A stretch of DNA of 14,145 nucleotides from Lachnospiraceae bacterium (GTDB taxonomy: Bacteria > Bacillota_A > Clostridia > Lachnospirales > Lachnospiraceae): positions 1-14,145 of the forward strand of contig JAILOC010000073.1 in the NCBI GenBank assembly GCA_024691045.1, written 5' to 3'. The translations under genes and the position numbers were made by a program. The notes under the pieces were generated by a model. The model saw only the letters and a program-made list of their open reading frames with translations. It searched no databases and was not told the DNA's origin. Of this stretch, positions 1-8,484 are shown piece after piece. Positions within the stretch are counted from its first letter, which is position 1. Every line of letters begins with the position of its first letter.

Positions 1-1511
1 GCGATCTTCTGCTGTTCACCGCCCGAAGGTTCGAAACCGCTCTGATCGTAATACCTGAACACAGGAGTCATCAGCCCCATAGGAAGGGAATCGACCTTAT
101 CTTTCAGCCCGACTCTTTCGATGAGAGGCATCAGCTCGCTGTCCGGCACCTTTTCAGGCCTGTCGCATATCAGGTTTTCTTTTATGGAGAATCCGAGAAG
201 ACAGAAATCCTGGAACACGACAGACAGAAGCTTCATATAGCGGCTGTAGTTATATTCGAAAATGTTCACTCCGTTCAGGAGTATCTCCCCTTCGGTCGGC
301 TCATACAGCCTGCAGAGAAGCTTTATGAACGTAGTCTTTCCGGCTCCGTTCAGCCCGACAACCGATAAGTGTTCCCCATTCCCGATAACGGCATTGATAT
401 TCTTAAGAGCAAAAGAGGAAGAACCGGGATATCTGAAAGAAACATTTTTAAACTCGATAGAAACACCGTTTGATAAATCGACATCTTTGTCGCCCTTCTC
501 GTCATAAATATTCCCCTCAACATATCTGATGTATTTGTCAGTATATCCGCAGAATTTCTTAAGCTCGAGCAGATTTTTAAGTACTGTATTGATCGATGCG
601 ACAATGGTTGTGACCGCGGTGGACAGCATCGTAAAATCACCGATTCCGATCTTTCCTTCAATGACCATCATCGCAAAGATCAGATACGTAAGTGCGGCAG
701 TTACAGCAAGATTTATTTTCGATGCGAGAACATACTTCTCTGCTTTCTTCGCGTGGGTCCTGCTTATCTCCGACTGTCTGTCATTGAATTCATCCACTCT
801 TCCGAGCATCATGTTCTTTGCTCCGAAAAGTCTTATGTCCTTGCCGTACTTTATATCCGAAAGATTATGGAGCAGATAAAAGTACGAACGGTCATTCTTT
901 GCAAGAAGGGATATCTGCTCCATTTTGATACTGCTCAGCCTGCTTTCGAAGAATGCATTCAGACAGACATTAACTACAACAATCACTATCGGCATCCATG
1001 AGTATTTAAATACGAGGACCGCACTTATCGAAAGCACGATAATGCTTGATATGATGCCGGCAAGCGACTCGAACATTCCCTTTGATCCGCCCGAGTACGA
1101 TTCATCGATTCCCGTCCTGGCTTCTGCGAGACTGTCGAGTATCTCCTTGTTCTCGGTCGTCTCATACTTCAGCTCCATACTCTTTTTACCGACACCGGCT
1201 TCAAGAAATCTGTTGAGCCCCTGATAGTAAACCTTATCAAGTTCCAGATACAAAAGCCCCGTGACAACCTTTATCGCAAAATCCGCAGACACCATCACTG
1301 CCGCGATCCTGATGATCACTGTCAGATCTGTTTTTCCAACGATCTCATCGATCATCATTTTGGGACCGAATATGCTTATGAATGGCTGTATCATCGTTGC
1401 GATGACAAGAACTGCATACAGCGGATAAAAACCCTTTTTGTATTTTCTCATCGCGGATGCAAAGTATCTTACCGGATGGGTTTCGATTTTTGTTTTTTCA
1501 TTATTCTTCAT
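1..1511 (-). CDS. ABC exporter half-transporter (permease + ATPase), partial at C-terminus
   Basis: This is the second gene of a two-gene ABC exporter operon. 503 codons are visible and the C-terminus lies beyond the left edge. The N-terminal half (about residues 25-310) is a hydrophobic transmembrane domain with stretches such as FYPLYAVLVIATMIQPF. The ATPase domain starts near residue 340 (SIEFKNVSFRYPG). The Walker A motif GLNGAGKTT is at 330-356, the Q-loop (VVFQDF) follows, and the signature PSGGEQQK is at about 8-31, so Walker B and the switch histidine are missing from view. The ATG at 1509-1511 is chosen because GGGAGGAG sits 7 bases upstream. The start lies inside the end of the preceding ABC gene (11-base overlap), implying translational coupling and a heterodimer. 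The substrate cannot be told from sequence; peptide, lipid or drug export are all possible. Confidence 0.9.
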   Translation of the reverse strand, partial: MKNNEKTKIETHPVRYFASAMRKYKKGFYPLYAVLVIATMIQPFISIFGPKMMIDEIVGKTDLTVIIRIAAVMVSADFAIKVVTGLLYLELDKVYYQGLNRFLEAGVGKKSMELKYETTENKEILDSLAEARTGIDESYSGGSKGMFESLAGIISSIIVLSISAVLVFKYSWMPIVIVVVNVCLNAFFESRLSSIKMEQISLLAKNDRSYFYLLHNLSDIKYGKDIRLFGAKNMMLGRVDEFNDRQSEISRTHAKKAEKYVLASKINLAVTAALTYLIFAMMVIEGKIGIGDFTMLSTAVTTIVASINTVLKNLLELKKFCGYTDKYIRYVEGNIYDEKGDKDVDLSNGVSIEFKNVSFRYPGSSSFALKNINAVIGNGEHLSVVGLNGAGKTTFIKLLCRLYEPTEGEILLNGVNIFEYNYSRYMKLLSVVFQDFCLLGFSIKENLICDRPEKVPDSELMPLIERVGLKDKVDSLPMGLMTPVFRYYDQSGFEPSGGEQQKI

Positions 1512-3309
1512 CTTTTTTCTCCTCCCGGTAAAACTGTGCCTGGGTTTCGTAAAGCTCGTAATACTTTCCTTTCTTAGCCATCAGTTCTTCATGCGATCCG
1601 TATTCGACGAGATGTGAATCTTCAAACATCGCTACCTTGTCGCAGAACTTCGTGGACGACAGTCTGTGTGAGATGAATATTCCCGTCCTGTCCCCTATCA
1701 GATCGTTAAAGCTCGTATAAAGTCTTTCTTCTGCGAGCGGATCGAGTGCGGAAGTCGGCTCATCCAGAATGATGACCGGAGCATCCTTATACAGTGCCCT
1801 TGCAAGAGCGAGCTTTTGTTTTTCTCCGCCCGAAAAATCAGCTCCGTCATTTTCGATCACCTTAAGCACCTGGTTTTTAATACCCGCATCAAGCTTTCCG
1901 ATCCTTTCCGTAAGTCCGCATCTTTCTATGCATTCAAGAATTCTCTTTTTATCGGTGTCCTCGTATCTTTTCATCGATACATTCTCGGCAACGGTAAACG
2001 GATATTCTTCAACATTCTGGAACACCGCGGAGAAATACCTGAACAGATCTTCACGGTCCATTTCGGAAGTGTCCCTTCCGTTTAATCTGATGGTGCCGCC
2101 TGTCGGCTTATAGAAACCCGCAAGCTGCTTAATGAAGGTTGTCTTTCCCGCGCCGTTAAGCCCGACTATCGCAAGACGCTGTCCGTAGGGAATTTTTATC
2201 GAAACATGCTCAAGAGCGGCTTTGCTCTGACCCTCGTAGCAAAACGTCACATCGCTGAATTCAAACGAAGGCTTTTCACAGATAGGCGGAAGCTCTCCCA
2301 CAGGCGCATCGGGGATCCTGTACTCATCAATGAACGCCCTGAAATCCCTGACCTGAAGGGACTGCTTTTTGATCTCGGTATATTCCTGTATGAAATCACC
2401 GAGAGCCTTGGTAAAGATGTGTACCGATGCGACATAGAGAGTAAACTCCGCAACCGTCAGATTGTTTTTGGAAAGTTCATATATGAGAAATGCATACAGA
2501 CTCACTTCCTGAAGAAGTGCAAGAGGCATGCATATGGCGTTGCTGCCGATCCAGATATTCCTTGAGATCTTATATTTTTCAAGTATGTCGCGGTTTATAT
2601 CAAGGTATTTTCCATAGATATAATCCTTCATGTCATAGACCCTGATCTCCTTGGCGGAGTTAAAGTGATTGGTAAGATAACCGAGATTAAAATGCTTTCT
2701 CCAGTAGGGACCGAGAGCATCCCATACAAGCTCCTTATCCCTGATCTTTGTTTTGTCGATCACGAAAAAGGAAAGAAGCAAAAGCAAAAGAAGTATCACT
2801 ATCAACAGAGGATGAAGCCCGGATATAAGGATGCCCGCCATGATCATCTGAAGGATGAGCTTTCCGCATTTTACGGTAGAATCCATCATTCCTTCTATAC
2901 CCTGCGTTTTAACGTTCATGACATTTCTTATGCGTTCGTGTTCATCGAGCACCTTAGGGTTTTCGAGATTCGAATATTCCATCGAGATCATCGTTTCCGT
3001 AAGTTCACGCTTAAAGCTTATGAGGGCATGCTTCATCTTATAAGGCGTGTTGTTCTCCACATATCCTGAGACCAGATATACGGTGAGCATCACAAGGGAA
3101 TTGATCAGAATAAGGATCATCGTCTTTTCAATTCCCTCACCTGAAGTAAGCGAATCGATGATCAGTTTTACCGTTACCGGGATTATAAAAAGAGATACGG
3201 TCTCGGCCGCCACTCCCAGCACCTGCAATCCGAGCAGATGTCCGCCGTCTTTTTTCATCCCGTGTATCACATATTTCAGATTGCCCAAAAATCCGTACTT
3301 TTCCTTCAT
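1501..3309 (-). CDS. ABC exporter half-transporter (permease + ATPase)
   Basis: This is a full-length fused ABC half-transporter of 602 residues. The transmembrane domain covers about residues 20-310, with clear hydrophobic runs near 30-55, 63-82, 150-185 and 260-280. The ATPase domain (about 349-602) has Walker A GLNGAGKTT at 383, Q-loop FQN near 431, signature FSGGEKQK at 492, Walker B VIILDEPTSALD with catalytic Glu 517, and switch His 548 (FISHRLSS). All catalytic residues are present, so this half should be ATPase-competent. The ATG at 3309 is preferred over one at 3336: the latter lacks a Shine-Dalgarno sequence and would lie upstream of the transcription start predicted from the nearby promoter. 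For the 3309 start, AGGAG lies 13 bases upstream, which is rather far, and AAAGGA is closer. The gene is first in the operon and probably partners the overlapping next gene. Substrate unknown. Confidence 0.9.
   Translation of the reverse strand: MKEKYGFLGNLKYVIHGMKKDGGHLLGLQVLGVAAETVSLFIIPVTVKLIIDSLTSGEGIEKTMILILINSLVMLTVYLVSGYVENNTPYKMKHALISFKRELTETMISMEYSNLENPKVLDEHERIRNVMNVKTQGIEGMMDSTVKCGKLILQMIMAGILISGLHPLLIVILLLLLLLSFFVIDKTKIRDKELVWDALGPYWRKHFNLGYLTNHFNSAKEIRVYDMKDYIYGKYLDINRDILEKYKISRNIWIGSNAICMPLALLQEVSLYAFLIYELSKNNLTVAEFTLYVASVHIFTKALGDFIQEYTEIKKQSLQVRDFRAFIDEYRIPDAPVGELPPICEKPSFEFSDVTFCYEGQSKAALEHVSIKIPYGQRLAIVGLNGAGKTTFIKQLAGFYKPTGGTIRLNGRDTSEMDREDLFRYFSAVFQNVEEYPFTVAENVSMKRYEDTDKKRILECIERCGLTERIGKLDAGIKNQVLKVIENDGADFSGGEKQKLALARALYKDAPVIILDEPTSALDPLAEERLYTSFNDLIGDRTGIFISHRLSSTKFCDKVAMFEDSHLVEYGSHEELMAKKGKYYELYETQAQFYREEKKDEE
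1519..1526 (-). promoter_or_regulatory. Ribosome binding site of the second ABC gene, inside the first
   Basis: GGGAGGAG on the minus strand lies 7 bases before the ATG at 1511 and within the last codons of the upstream ABC gene. It decides the start: an alternative ATG at 1501 runs into a stop after ten codons. Confidence 0.85.
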
Positions 3310-3339
3310 ATTTCCTTTGTCACTCCTTTCATGCATCTC

Positions 3340-3370
3340 ACGATAAGGGGTGCCCCAGGGGAAGAGTCAA
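3340..3370 (-). promoter_or_regulatory. Candidate MerR-type promoter of the ABC operon
   Basis: On the minus strand TTGACT (3365-3370) is followed by a 19-base spacer and TATCGT (3340-3345). The spacer carries the dyad core CCCC-T-GGGG (3353-3361), centred at spacer position 8. An over-long 19-base spacer with a dyad just downstream of the -35 box is the hallmark of promoters activated by MerR-family regulators, which often control exporters. The -10 box matches only 4 of 6 consensus bases and the dyad beyond the core is imperfect. No MerR gene is in the window. Confidence 0.45.
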
Positions 3371-3377
3371 CAAACAA

Positions 3378-3410
3378 ATAAAAAAATCCCGCGGCCGTAA
3401 CCGCGGGATT
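3378..3410 (-). terminator. Rho-independent terminator of gdhA
   Basis: A perfect 10-bp stem (AATCCCGCGG paired with CCGCGGGATT, 3385-3394 and 3401-3410) with a 6-base loop is followed on the minus strand by a run of T interrupted by one A. It lies 24 bases past the gdhA stop codon and separates gdhA from the ABC operon promoter. Confidence 0.93.
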
Positions 3411-3433
3411 CGGAAAATATATTAAACCTGGGA

Positions 3434-4792
<1,359 letters not shown>

Positions 4793-4825
4793 CTAAAATA
4801 AATAATTGGCTTGTTTTTGATTTAT

Positions 4826-4845
4826 CACCGGTATTTGCGCCGGTG
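4826..4845 (-). other. Small hairpin in the gdhA leader
   Basis: CACCGG (4826-4831) and CCGGTG (4840-4845) form a 6-bp stem with an 8-base loop in the predicted 5' leader of gdhA, about 45 bases before the start codon. There is no T run, so it is not a terminator. It may be a stability or regulatory element, and I do not recognise it as a known riboswitch. Confidence 0.4.
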
Positions 4846-4868
4846 CAGGTTTTTTAACACCAAAAAAT

Positions 4869-4897
4869 AATATAATACATTAAACCGATAAAGTAAA
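4869..4897 (-). promoter_or_regulatory. gdhA promoter (sigma-70/sigma-A type)
   Basis: On the minus strand TTTACT (4892-4897), a 17-base spacer and TATATT (4869-4874) form a good housekeeping promoter. It is embedded in AT-rich DNA and implies a leader of about 80 bases. Just upstream of the -35 box lies the 10-base palindrome ATACATGTAT (4905-4914), which could be an operator or chance in AT-rich DNA. Confidence 0.7.
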
Positions 4898-4965
4898 TAC
4901 AAAAATACATGTATACAATTGTTATTTTTTCATAAATTTCCATACCATTCCCAAACCTTGGTATG

Positions 4966-4998
4966 AAAAAAAGACTCCGGAAATCATCCGGAGTCTTT
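4966..4998 (-). terminator. Rho-independent terminator after the SH3-domain gene
   Basis: An 11-bp stem, AAAGACTCCGG (4970-4980) with CCGGAGTCTTT (4988-4998), has a 7-base loop and is followed on the minus strand by a run of seven T. It begins 18 bases after the stop codon of the SH3-domain gene and closes the tRNA-Arg transcription unit. Confidence 0.93.
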
Positions 4999-5016
4999 GA
5001 CTCATTTCATATTCGG

Positions 5017-6210
5017 TCAGTCATACTCGATCTCAAGGTACTGCGAGCTTAAATATACTACCTTGTTGTTATAGACGACCTCGCACCATCCGTCCTTTTC
5101 GGATACGAGTCTTGCAGTCGTTCCCTTTGCAAATGAACCCATTACCATTCCGTCAGTGCTTGCGCTTGCCCTGATATTCAGAGTCTCAATAGCGGTTACA
5201 GATCCGATGGTGACAACGCTGCTTACGTCGATATCGAGTGTCAGATACTCTGACTTGACATATCCGGTCTTTCCTTCGAAGTTGATCTGTGACCAGCCGT
5301 TACCCTTGATCTCTATAACCTCTACGGACTGTCCTCCCCTGAGCTGTCCCATGGTATCCGCATTCATCGAATCGGAAACCCTGACATTTACCGTCTGGTT
5401 TGCGGTAGCCTTCTGTATCTCCGGCTCGTCATTTCCGCTTACGTCGTGCTGCTCTATCTCGGGCATCTCGATCTCTTCGCCGGAATTAAGGGCCGCAAGC
5501 TTCTCTCCCGCTTCGGTGCTTACTATGGAATCAAGTTCCTTCATATAGGTAAGAAGTTCGGGGGTTGCGGTGATCCTGTCATTGTAATCCGTGGTGATCC
5601 TGTTTCCGAGTTCCACAACATCATCACATGCAAGAGCCTTTGCGATGTATTCGCTTTCCTCGGTCGAGGGCTCACTGTCGATTATAACGAGGTTTCCGTC
5701 GGAATTCCTTGCGACATAAAATCCGTCATAGCTGGGAAGCTTATTGTCCGGATACTTGTCGAAGATGACATTGGTCACGACAAAAACGATAAATCTGTTT
5801 TCATCAAGAGGAGTAAGGCAATAGATGCTTTCGATCTCATAATCAAGATACCGGCTCTGCTCTGCTTTGATAAGCTTGTCATAAGTCTCAAGCTGGTCGG
5901 TCAGGGTCTCGAGGGTATCGACGTCTCCGTTCGAAAGGCACAGATAATATTCTGCGAAAAAGTCTTCAAGCGACCGGTCGGTATTTTCCGTAAGGACCAG
6001 CGGCTGCTCTGCCACAGGCTGGCTGTCTCCGTCACTTACGGTCGTAACAACGGGACCTGCAACGGGTACTTCTGTGGGTACATTCCTGCCTCTTGCCGAG
6101 AGCGCGATGTATGTCACGATTGCAGTAACGGCCATCAGGCAGACAGGGGCAAGAACCTTTATATGATTCTTAACGAACGGGACTATTCTGTTATATAAAT
6201 CCTTGTTCAT
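5017..6210 (-). CDS. Membrane-anchored protein with two SH3-type domains
   Basis: This 397-residue protein has a short cytoplasmic N-terminus and one membrane segment at about 19-37 (VLAPVCLMAVTAIVTYIAL). A linker follows, then a mixed alpha/beta region (about 78-185, beginning RSLEDFFAEYYLCLSNGDVD) that resembles NTF2-like folds. A helical stretch comes next, then two bacterial SH3 domains at about 269-325 and 337-395. Each SH3 copy shows the typical N-V/I-R, G and GW pattern (VNVRVSD and GNGWSQI; LNIRASA and KDGWCEV). Such domains usually sit outside the membrane and bind cell wall or peptide ligands; no enzyme domain is visible, so a sensing or scaffolding role is inferred. The ATG at 6210 is used because GGAGA lies just upstream; the in-frame extension to 6249 would read through the tRNA gene. 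It is apparently transcribed from the tRNA promoter. Confidence 0.85.
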   Translation of the reverse strand: MNKDLYNRIVPFVKNHIKVLAPVCLMAVTAIVTYIALSARGRNVPTEVPVAGPVVTTVSDGDSQPVAEQPLVLTENTDRSLEDFFAEYYLCLSNGDVDTLETLTDQLETYDKLIKAEQSRYLDYEIESIYCLTPLDENRFIVFVVTNVIFDKYPDNKLPSYDGFYVARNSDGNLVIIDSEPSTEESEYIAKALACDDVVELGNRITTDYNDRITATPELLTYMKELDSIVSTEAGEKLAALNSGEEIEMPEIEQHDVSGNDEPEIQKATANQTVNVRVSDSMNADTMGQLRGGQSVEVIEIKGNGWSQINFEGKTGYVKSEYLTLDIDVSSVVTIGSVTAIETLNIRASASTDGMVMGSFAKGTTARLVSEKDGWCEVVYNNKVVYLSSQYLEIEYD

Positions 6211-6222
6211 TGGTTCTCCATA

Positions 6223-6294
6223 TGCAGCCGACAGGAATCGAACCTGCATTAAAGGCGTCGGAGGCCTTCGTTCTATCCATTAGACTACGGCTGC
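6223..6294 (-). tRNA. tRNA-Arg (anticodon CCG)
   Basis: A 72-base cloverleaf can be folded by eye. The acceptor stem is GCAGCCG with CGGCTGC, the discriminator is A, the anticodon stem is AAGGC/GCCTT with loop CTCCGAC (anticodon CCG, reading CGG), and the T arm has loop TTCGATT. The 3' CCA is not encoded, so it must be added after RNase Z-type trimming. The next gene's ATG begins 12 bases after the tRNA end. Confidence 0.95.
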
Positions 6295-6354
6295 AAGTTT
6301 AATGAGATCTGTAACACAAAAAGCATTTGTTACAAATTTATTACAATCTTTGGG

Positions 6355-6383
6355 ATTGTACCATAATTGGCCCTTTGTGTAAA
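6355..6383 (-). promoter_or_regulatory. Promoter of tRNA-Arg and the SH3-domain gene
   Basis: On the minus strand TTTACA (6378-6383), a 17-base spacer and TACAAT (6355-6360) preceded by TGG (extended -10) form a strong promoter. Transcription would start about 55 bases upstream of the tRNA. No other promoter is seen for the SH3-domain gene. Confidence 0.8.
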
Positions 6384-6408
6384 GTTTTGCCCCCGTTAGC
6401 GCCCTCTT

Positions 6409-7305
6409 TTATCCCGCTATGGTTATCTTCTTCGTTTCCCTGTCAAAATGGTAAAGGGAATCCGATAAAATGTCCTGCGGAGCCAGCTGTTTCCTGTTTA
6501 CGAGCATGATCATTTCCCTCAGGTAACCGGGATCGGCCTGATTCATATCGGACAGAACTATAAGCTCGTGGATGGAGCTGGGTATGATATAGAGATCGCT
6601 GCCCACTATCCCGGATACCTTGTCCATCATTCCGGGATAGAGCATTACGGCTGCCCCGTGAGTAAGGCGTTCGTTGGAAAGAACGTACAGTCCAAGATTT
6701 TTCATATCATCCGTGACTGACGCCGCCTTTTCGGGACACATCATCTCCATCATGTCACAAATGTCCCTGCAGCTTCCGGGCAGGATCTTCGGAGCGTTTT
6801 CCATGGAATCTCTCATAAGGTCCTCGGTTGTCACTCCCCAGCGCTCCATATGCGAATTCCTGATAAGGATCGAACCGCCCTGCATCCCCGAGATATCGAC
6901 AGCATAATAAAATGCGATCTCAAGGTCCAGAAATGGAACATGGGGGATGTTTTCAAGCAGTTCTTCGTTAAGCTCAGATGAGATCAGTCTGAATGCCAGT
7001 CTTTCTTTAACCAGGCTGTAATCCGTAAAGAAGCTGATATCGATCCCTTCCGCAGGAACAGCCGCCCTGTAGTCCCGGACCAGCCTTCCCGCACCTTCGC
7101 GGATATTTTCGCCTTCCAGATGGTCCTCATAATAGGAATTCAGGTATATAGTGGGCGAAAGGTTAAGTCCGTCCTTTTTGATAAGGAGGGCATCAAGGCT
7201 TACACCGTTATTCTTCTCTACGGCTACCTCCTCCACAGTGTATTCATTTCCAAGCTCGTGTAAAACGGCCTGCTTCATATTTCCGGAAAATTCTTTTATC
7301 GTCAT
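6409..7305 (-). CDS. DUF5688-like protein of unknown function
   Basis: This 298-residue soluble protein has no signal peptide or membrane segment. I recognise it from its pattern (KNNGVSLDALLIKKDG and SPTIYLNSYYEDHLEG near residues 31-65, followed by a long mixed alpha/beta region) as resembling DUF5688, a family I associate with Lachnospiraceae whose function is unknown. A C-terminal part (about 205-298) contains YVLSNERLTHGAAVMLYPG, typical of the same family. The ATG at 7305 is chosen because AAAGGA lies 5 bases upstream; the longer frame to 7383 would run through an RNA hairpin. The gene follows efp after 108 bases of structured sequence that may control it. No terminator is visible between its stop and the tRNA promoter. 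Family assignment is from memory and unverified. Confidence 0.75.
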   Translation of the reverse strand: MTIKEFSGNMKQAVLHELGNEYTVEEVAVEKNNGVSLDALLIKKDGLNLSPTIYLNSYYEDHLEGENIREGAGRLVRDYRAAVPAEGIDISFFTDYSLVKERLAFRLISSELNEELLENIPHVPFLDLEIAFYYAVDISGMQGGSILIRNSHMERWGVTTEDLMRDSMENAPKILPGSCRDICDMMEMMCPEKAASVTDDMKNLGLYVLSNERLTHGAAVMLYPGMMDKVSGIVGSDLYIIPSSIHELIVLSDMNQADPGYLREMIMLVNRKQLAPQDILSDSLYHFDRETKKITIAG

Positions 7306-7310
7306 ATTTT

Positions 7311-7411
7311 TCCTTTCATAGCAAATGTGATTAATTGGGGATTGTAATCCTGTAACATGCAAACAGCCATGCGTTTTCCGCATGGCTGTTGATCACATTG
7401 CTATGAAAGGA
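7311..7411 (-). promoter_or_regulatory. Structured efp / DUF5688-like intercistronic element hiding the RBS
   Basis: The two ends are inverted repeats: 7392-7411 is the reverse complement of 7311-7331 over 20 bases, with one unpaired base. In a read-through minus-strand RNA, UCCUUUCAUAGC just after the efp stop would pair with GCUAUGAAAGGA. The latter contains the Shine-Dalgarno sequence of the DUF5688-like gene. Between the arms lies a perfect 12-bp hairpin (7362-7390) and a short GGATT/AATCC palindrome (7339-7350), giving a multi-branched structure. A lone -10-like TACAAT on the minus strand (7342-7347) inside the element could start a shorter RNA lacking the masking arm, but no good -35 box accompanies it. 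Confidence 0.6.
7362..7390 (-). terminator. Perfect 12-bp hairpin after efp, possible weak terminator
   Basis: AACAGCCATGCG and its exact complement enclose a 5-base loop (GAAAA in the RNA). It lies 23 bases after the efp stop. The sequence that follows has only three T in a row, so intrinsic termination would be weak. It may instead be an RNA-stabilising or processing hairpin within the larger element. Confidence 0.5.
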
Positions 7412-7413
7412 GA

Positions 7414-7971
7414 TCAGACTCTTGAGAGATACTCGCCGGTTCTGGTATCGATCTTGATCTTGTCTCCGGTCTCTACGAAGAGAGGAACGGCAACCTGTGC
7501 GCCGGTCTCTACGAAAGCGGGCTTGTTGGCACCGGTAGCGGTGTCACCCTTGAATCCGGGCTCGGTCTCTGTAACCTCAAGTTCAACAAAAAGAGGAGGC
7601 TCGATGGAGAATGCATTTCCGTTGTGTGAGCAGACCTTGCAGATGTCGTTCTCCTTAACGAACTTGAGAGCGTCTCCTACGAGATCACCGGAAAGCTGAA
7701 CCTGATCGTATGTCTCGGTATCCATAAAGGTGTAAAGATCGCCATCCTTGTACAGATACTGCATATCCTTTCTATCTATATGAGCCTGAGGGCACTTCTC
7801 GGTAGGGCGGAATGTTCTCTCAACCACGCCACCGTTCTTGATGTCCTTAAGCTTGGTGCGGACGAAAGCCGCTCCCTTGCCGGGCTTAACATGCTGGAAA
7901 TCGATGATCTGATATACGGAATTATCAAGTTCGATGGTAATACCGTTTCTGAAGTCACCTGCAGAAATCAT
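7414..7971 (-). CDS. efp: Translation elongation factor P
   Basis: EF-P binds ribosomes stalled at consecutive prolines and promotes peptide bond formation. The 185-residue length is normal for the family. The N-terminal KOW-like domain opens with [18 protein letters not shown], and the loop [15 protein letters not shown] carries the functional Lys 32 at its tip. The second and third domains are OB folds, and the C-terminal signature [17 protein letters not shown] is present. No modification enzyme for Lys 32 is in the window. The start is fixed by TTAGGAGG seven bases upstream. efp follows aroQ by 75 bases and has its own candidate promoter. The efp-aroQ neighbourhood is known in other Firmicutes, for example Bacillus subtilis, where a peptidase gene lies between them. 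Confidence 0.97.
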   Translation of the reverse strand: MISAGDFRNGITIELDNSVYQIIDFQHVKPGKGAAFVRTKLKDIKNGGVVERTFRPTEKCPQAHIDRKDMQYLYKDGDLYTFMDTETYDQVQLSGDLVGDALKFVKENDICKVCSHNGNAFSIEPPLFVELEVTETEPGFKGDTATGANKPAFVETGAQVAVPLFVETGDKIKIDTRTGEYLSRV

Positions 7972-8016
7972 AAAAAAACCTCCTAAATATCTATGCAGCC
8001 AAAATAATCCTCAGAT

Positions 8017-8045
8017 ATCTTACATTAAAAGCCTTCGGATTTCAA
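8017..8045 (-). promoter_or_regulatory. Candidate efp promoter
   Basis: On the minus strand TTGAAA (8040-8045), 17 bases, then TAAGAT (8017-8022). The -35 box matches 5 of 6 and the -10 box 4 of 6. It begins one base after the aroQ stop codon, so efp could be transcribed both alone and as the tail of the aro operon. No terminator is visible between aroQ and efp. Confidence 0.55.
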
Positions 8046-8046
8046 C

Positions 8047-8484
8047 CTATTTTCTCATTTCGGCGATAAGGTCCATGGCTTCGGTGTATCCCGCAAGCCC
8101 CTTGCCGTAGATCTGCTTATCGCAGGCAGGTGCGGTTACGGACACCTTGCGGAAGTCCTCCCTTGACTGAATGTCGGAGATATGCACCTCCACCTTTACG
8201 GGCTTTTCAAGGGATTTAAGGGCATCGTGGATGGCGTAGCTGTAATGGGTGTATGCGCCCGGATTGATCACTATGCCGTCAGTTCCGTCAAAATAGGACT
8301 CCTGGAGCCTGTCGATGATCGCACCCTCATGATTGGACTGGAACACCTCGACCTCGGCGTCCATCTTTGCCGCATGCTCCTTTATCAGGTTTACCAGATA
8401 GTCATAGTCCTGATTTCCGTATATATTCTTTTCCCTTATGCCGAGGAAATTAAGATTCGGTCCGTTGATCACAAGTATCTTCAT
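8047..8484 (-). CDS. aroQ: 3-dehydroquinate dehydratase, type II
   Basis: Type II dehydroquinase converts 3-dehydroquinate to 3-dehydroshikimate, the third step of the shikimate pathway. The 145-residue length is standard for the dodecameric type II enzymes. The N-terminus MKILVINGPNLNFLGIRE is the family signature, with the lid arginine (Arg 17) and catalytic Tyr 22 (IYG). INPGAYTHYSYAIHDAL (74-89) and VEVHISDIQSREDFR with His 101 complete the active site. The ATG at 8484 is chosen from homology and a GGAG ten bases upstream; a 21-residue extension to 8547 would be mostly basic residues read from aroK in another frame. The start lies 35 bases inside the aroK reading frame, suggesting translational coupling. 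Confidence 0.96.
   Translation of the reverse strand: MKILVINGPNLNFLGIREKNIYGNQDYDYLVNLIKEHAAKMDAEVEVFQSNHEGAIIDRLQESYFDGTDGIVINPGAYTHYSYAIHDALKSLEKPVKVEVHISDIQSREDFRKVSVTAPACDKQIYGKGLAGYTEAMDLIAEMRK

Noticed and set aside
4937..4968. Second inverted repeat (CATACC/GGTATG) just past the terminator of the SH3-domain gene
   Set aside because: Short arms with a 13-base gap in AT-rich DNA, overlapping the T run of a strong terminator; probably chance.
5446..6198. Plus-strand open frame of 250 codons
   Set aside because: It is antisense to the SH3-domain protein, which has a convincing domain layout, start and terminator; the antisense product shows no family features.
6211..6249. 13-residue N-terminal extension of the SH3-domain protein
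   Set aside because: These codons are the T arm and acceptor stem of tRNA-Arg read as protein; the ATG at 6210 has a Shine-Dalgarno sequence.
7306..7383. 26-residue N-terminal extension of the DUF5688-like protein
   Set aside because: It runs through the hairpin and inverted repeat, and the downstream ATG at 7305 has AAAGGA properly spaced.
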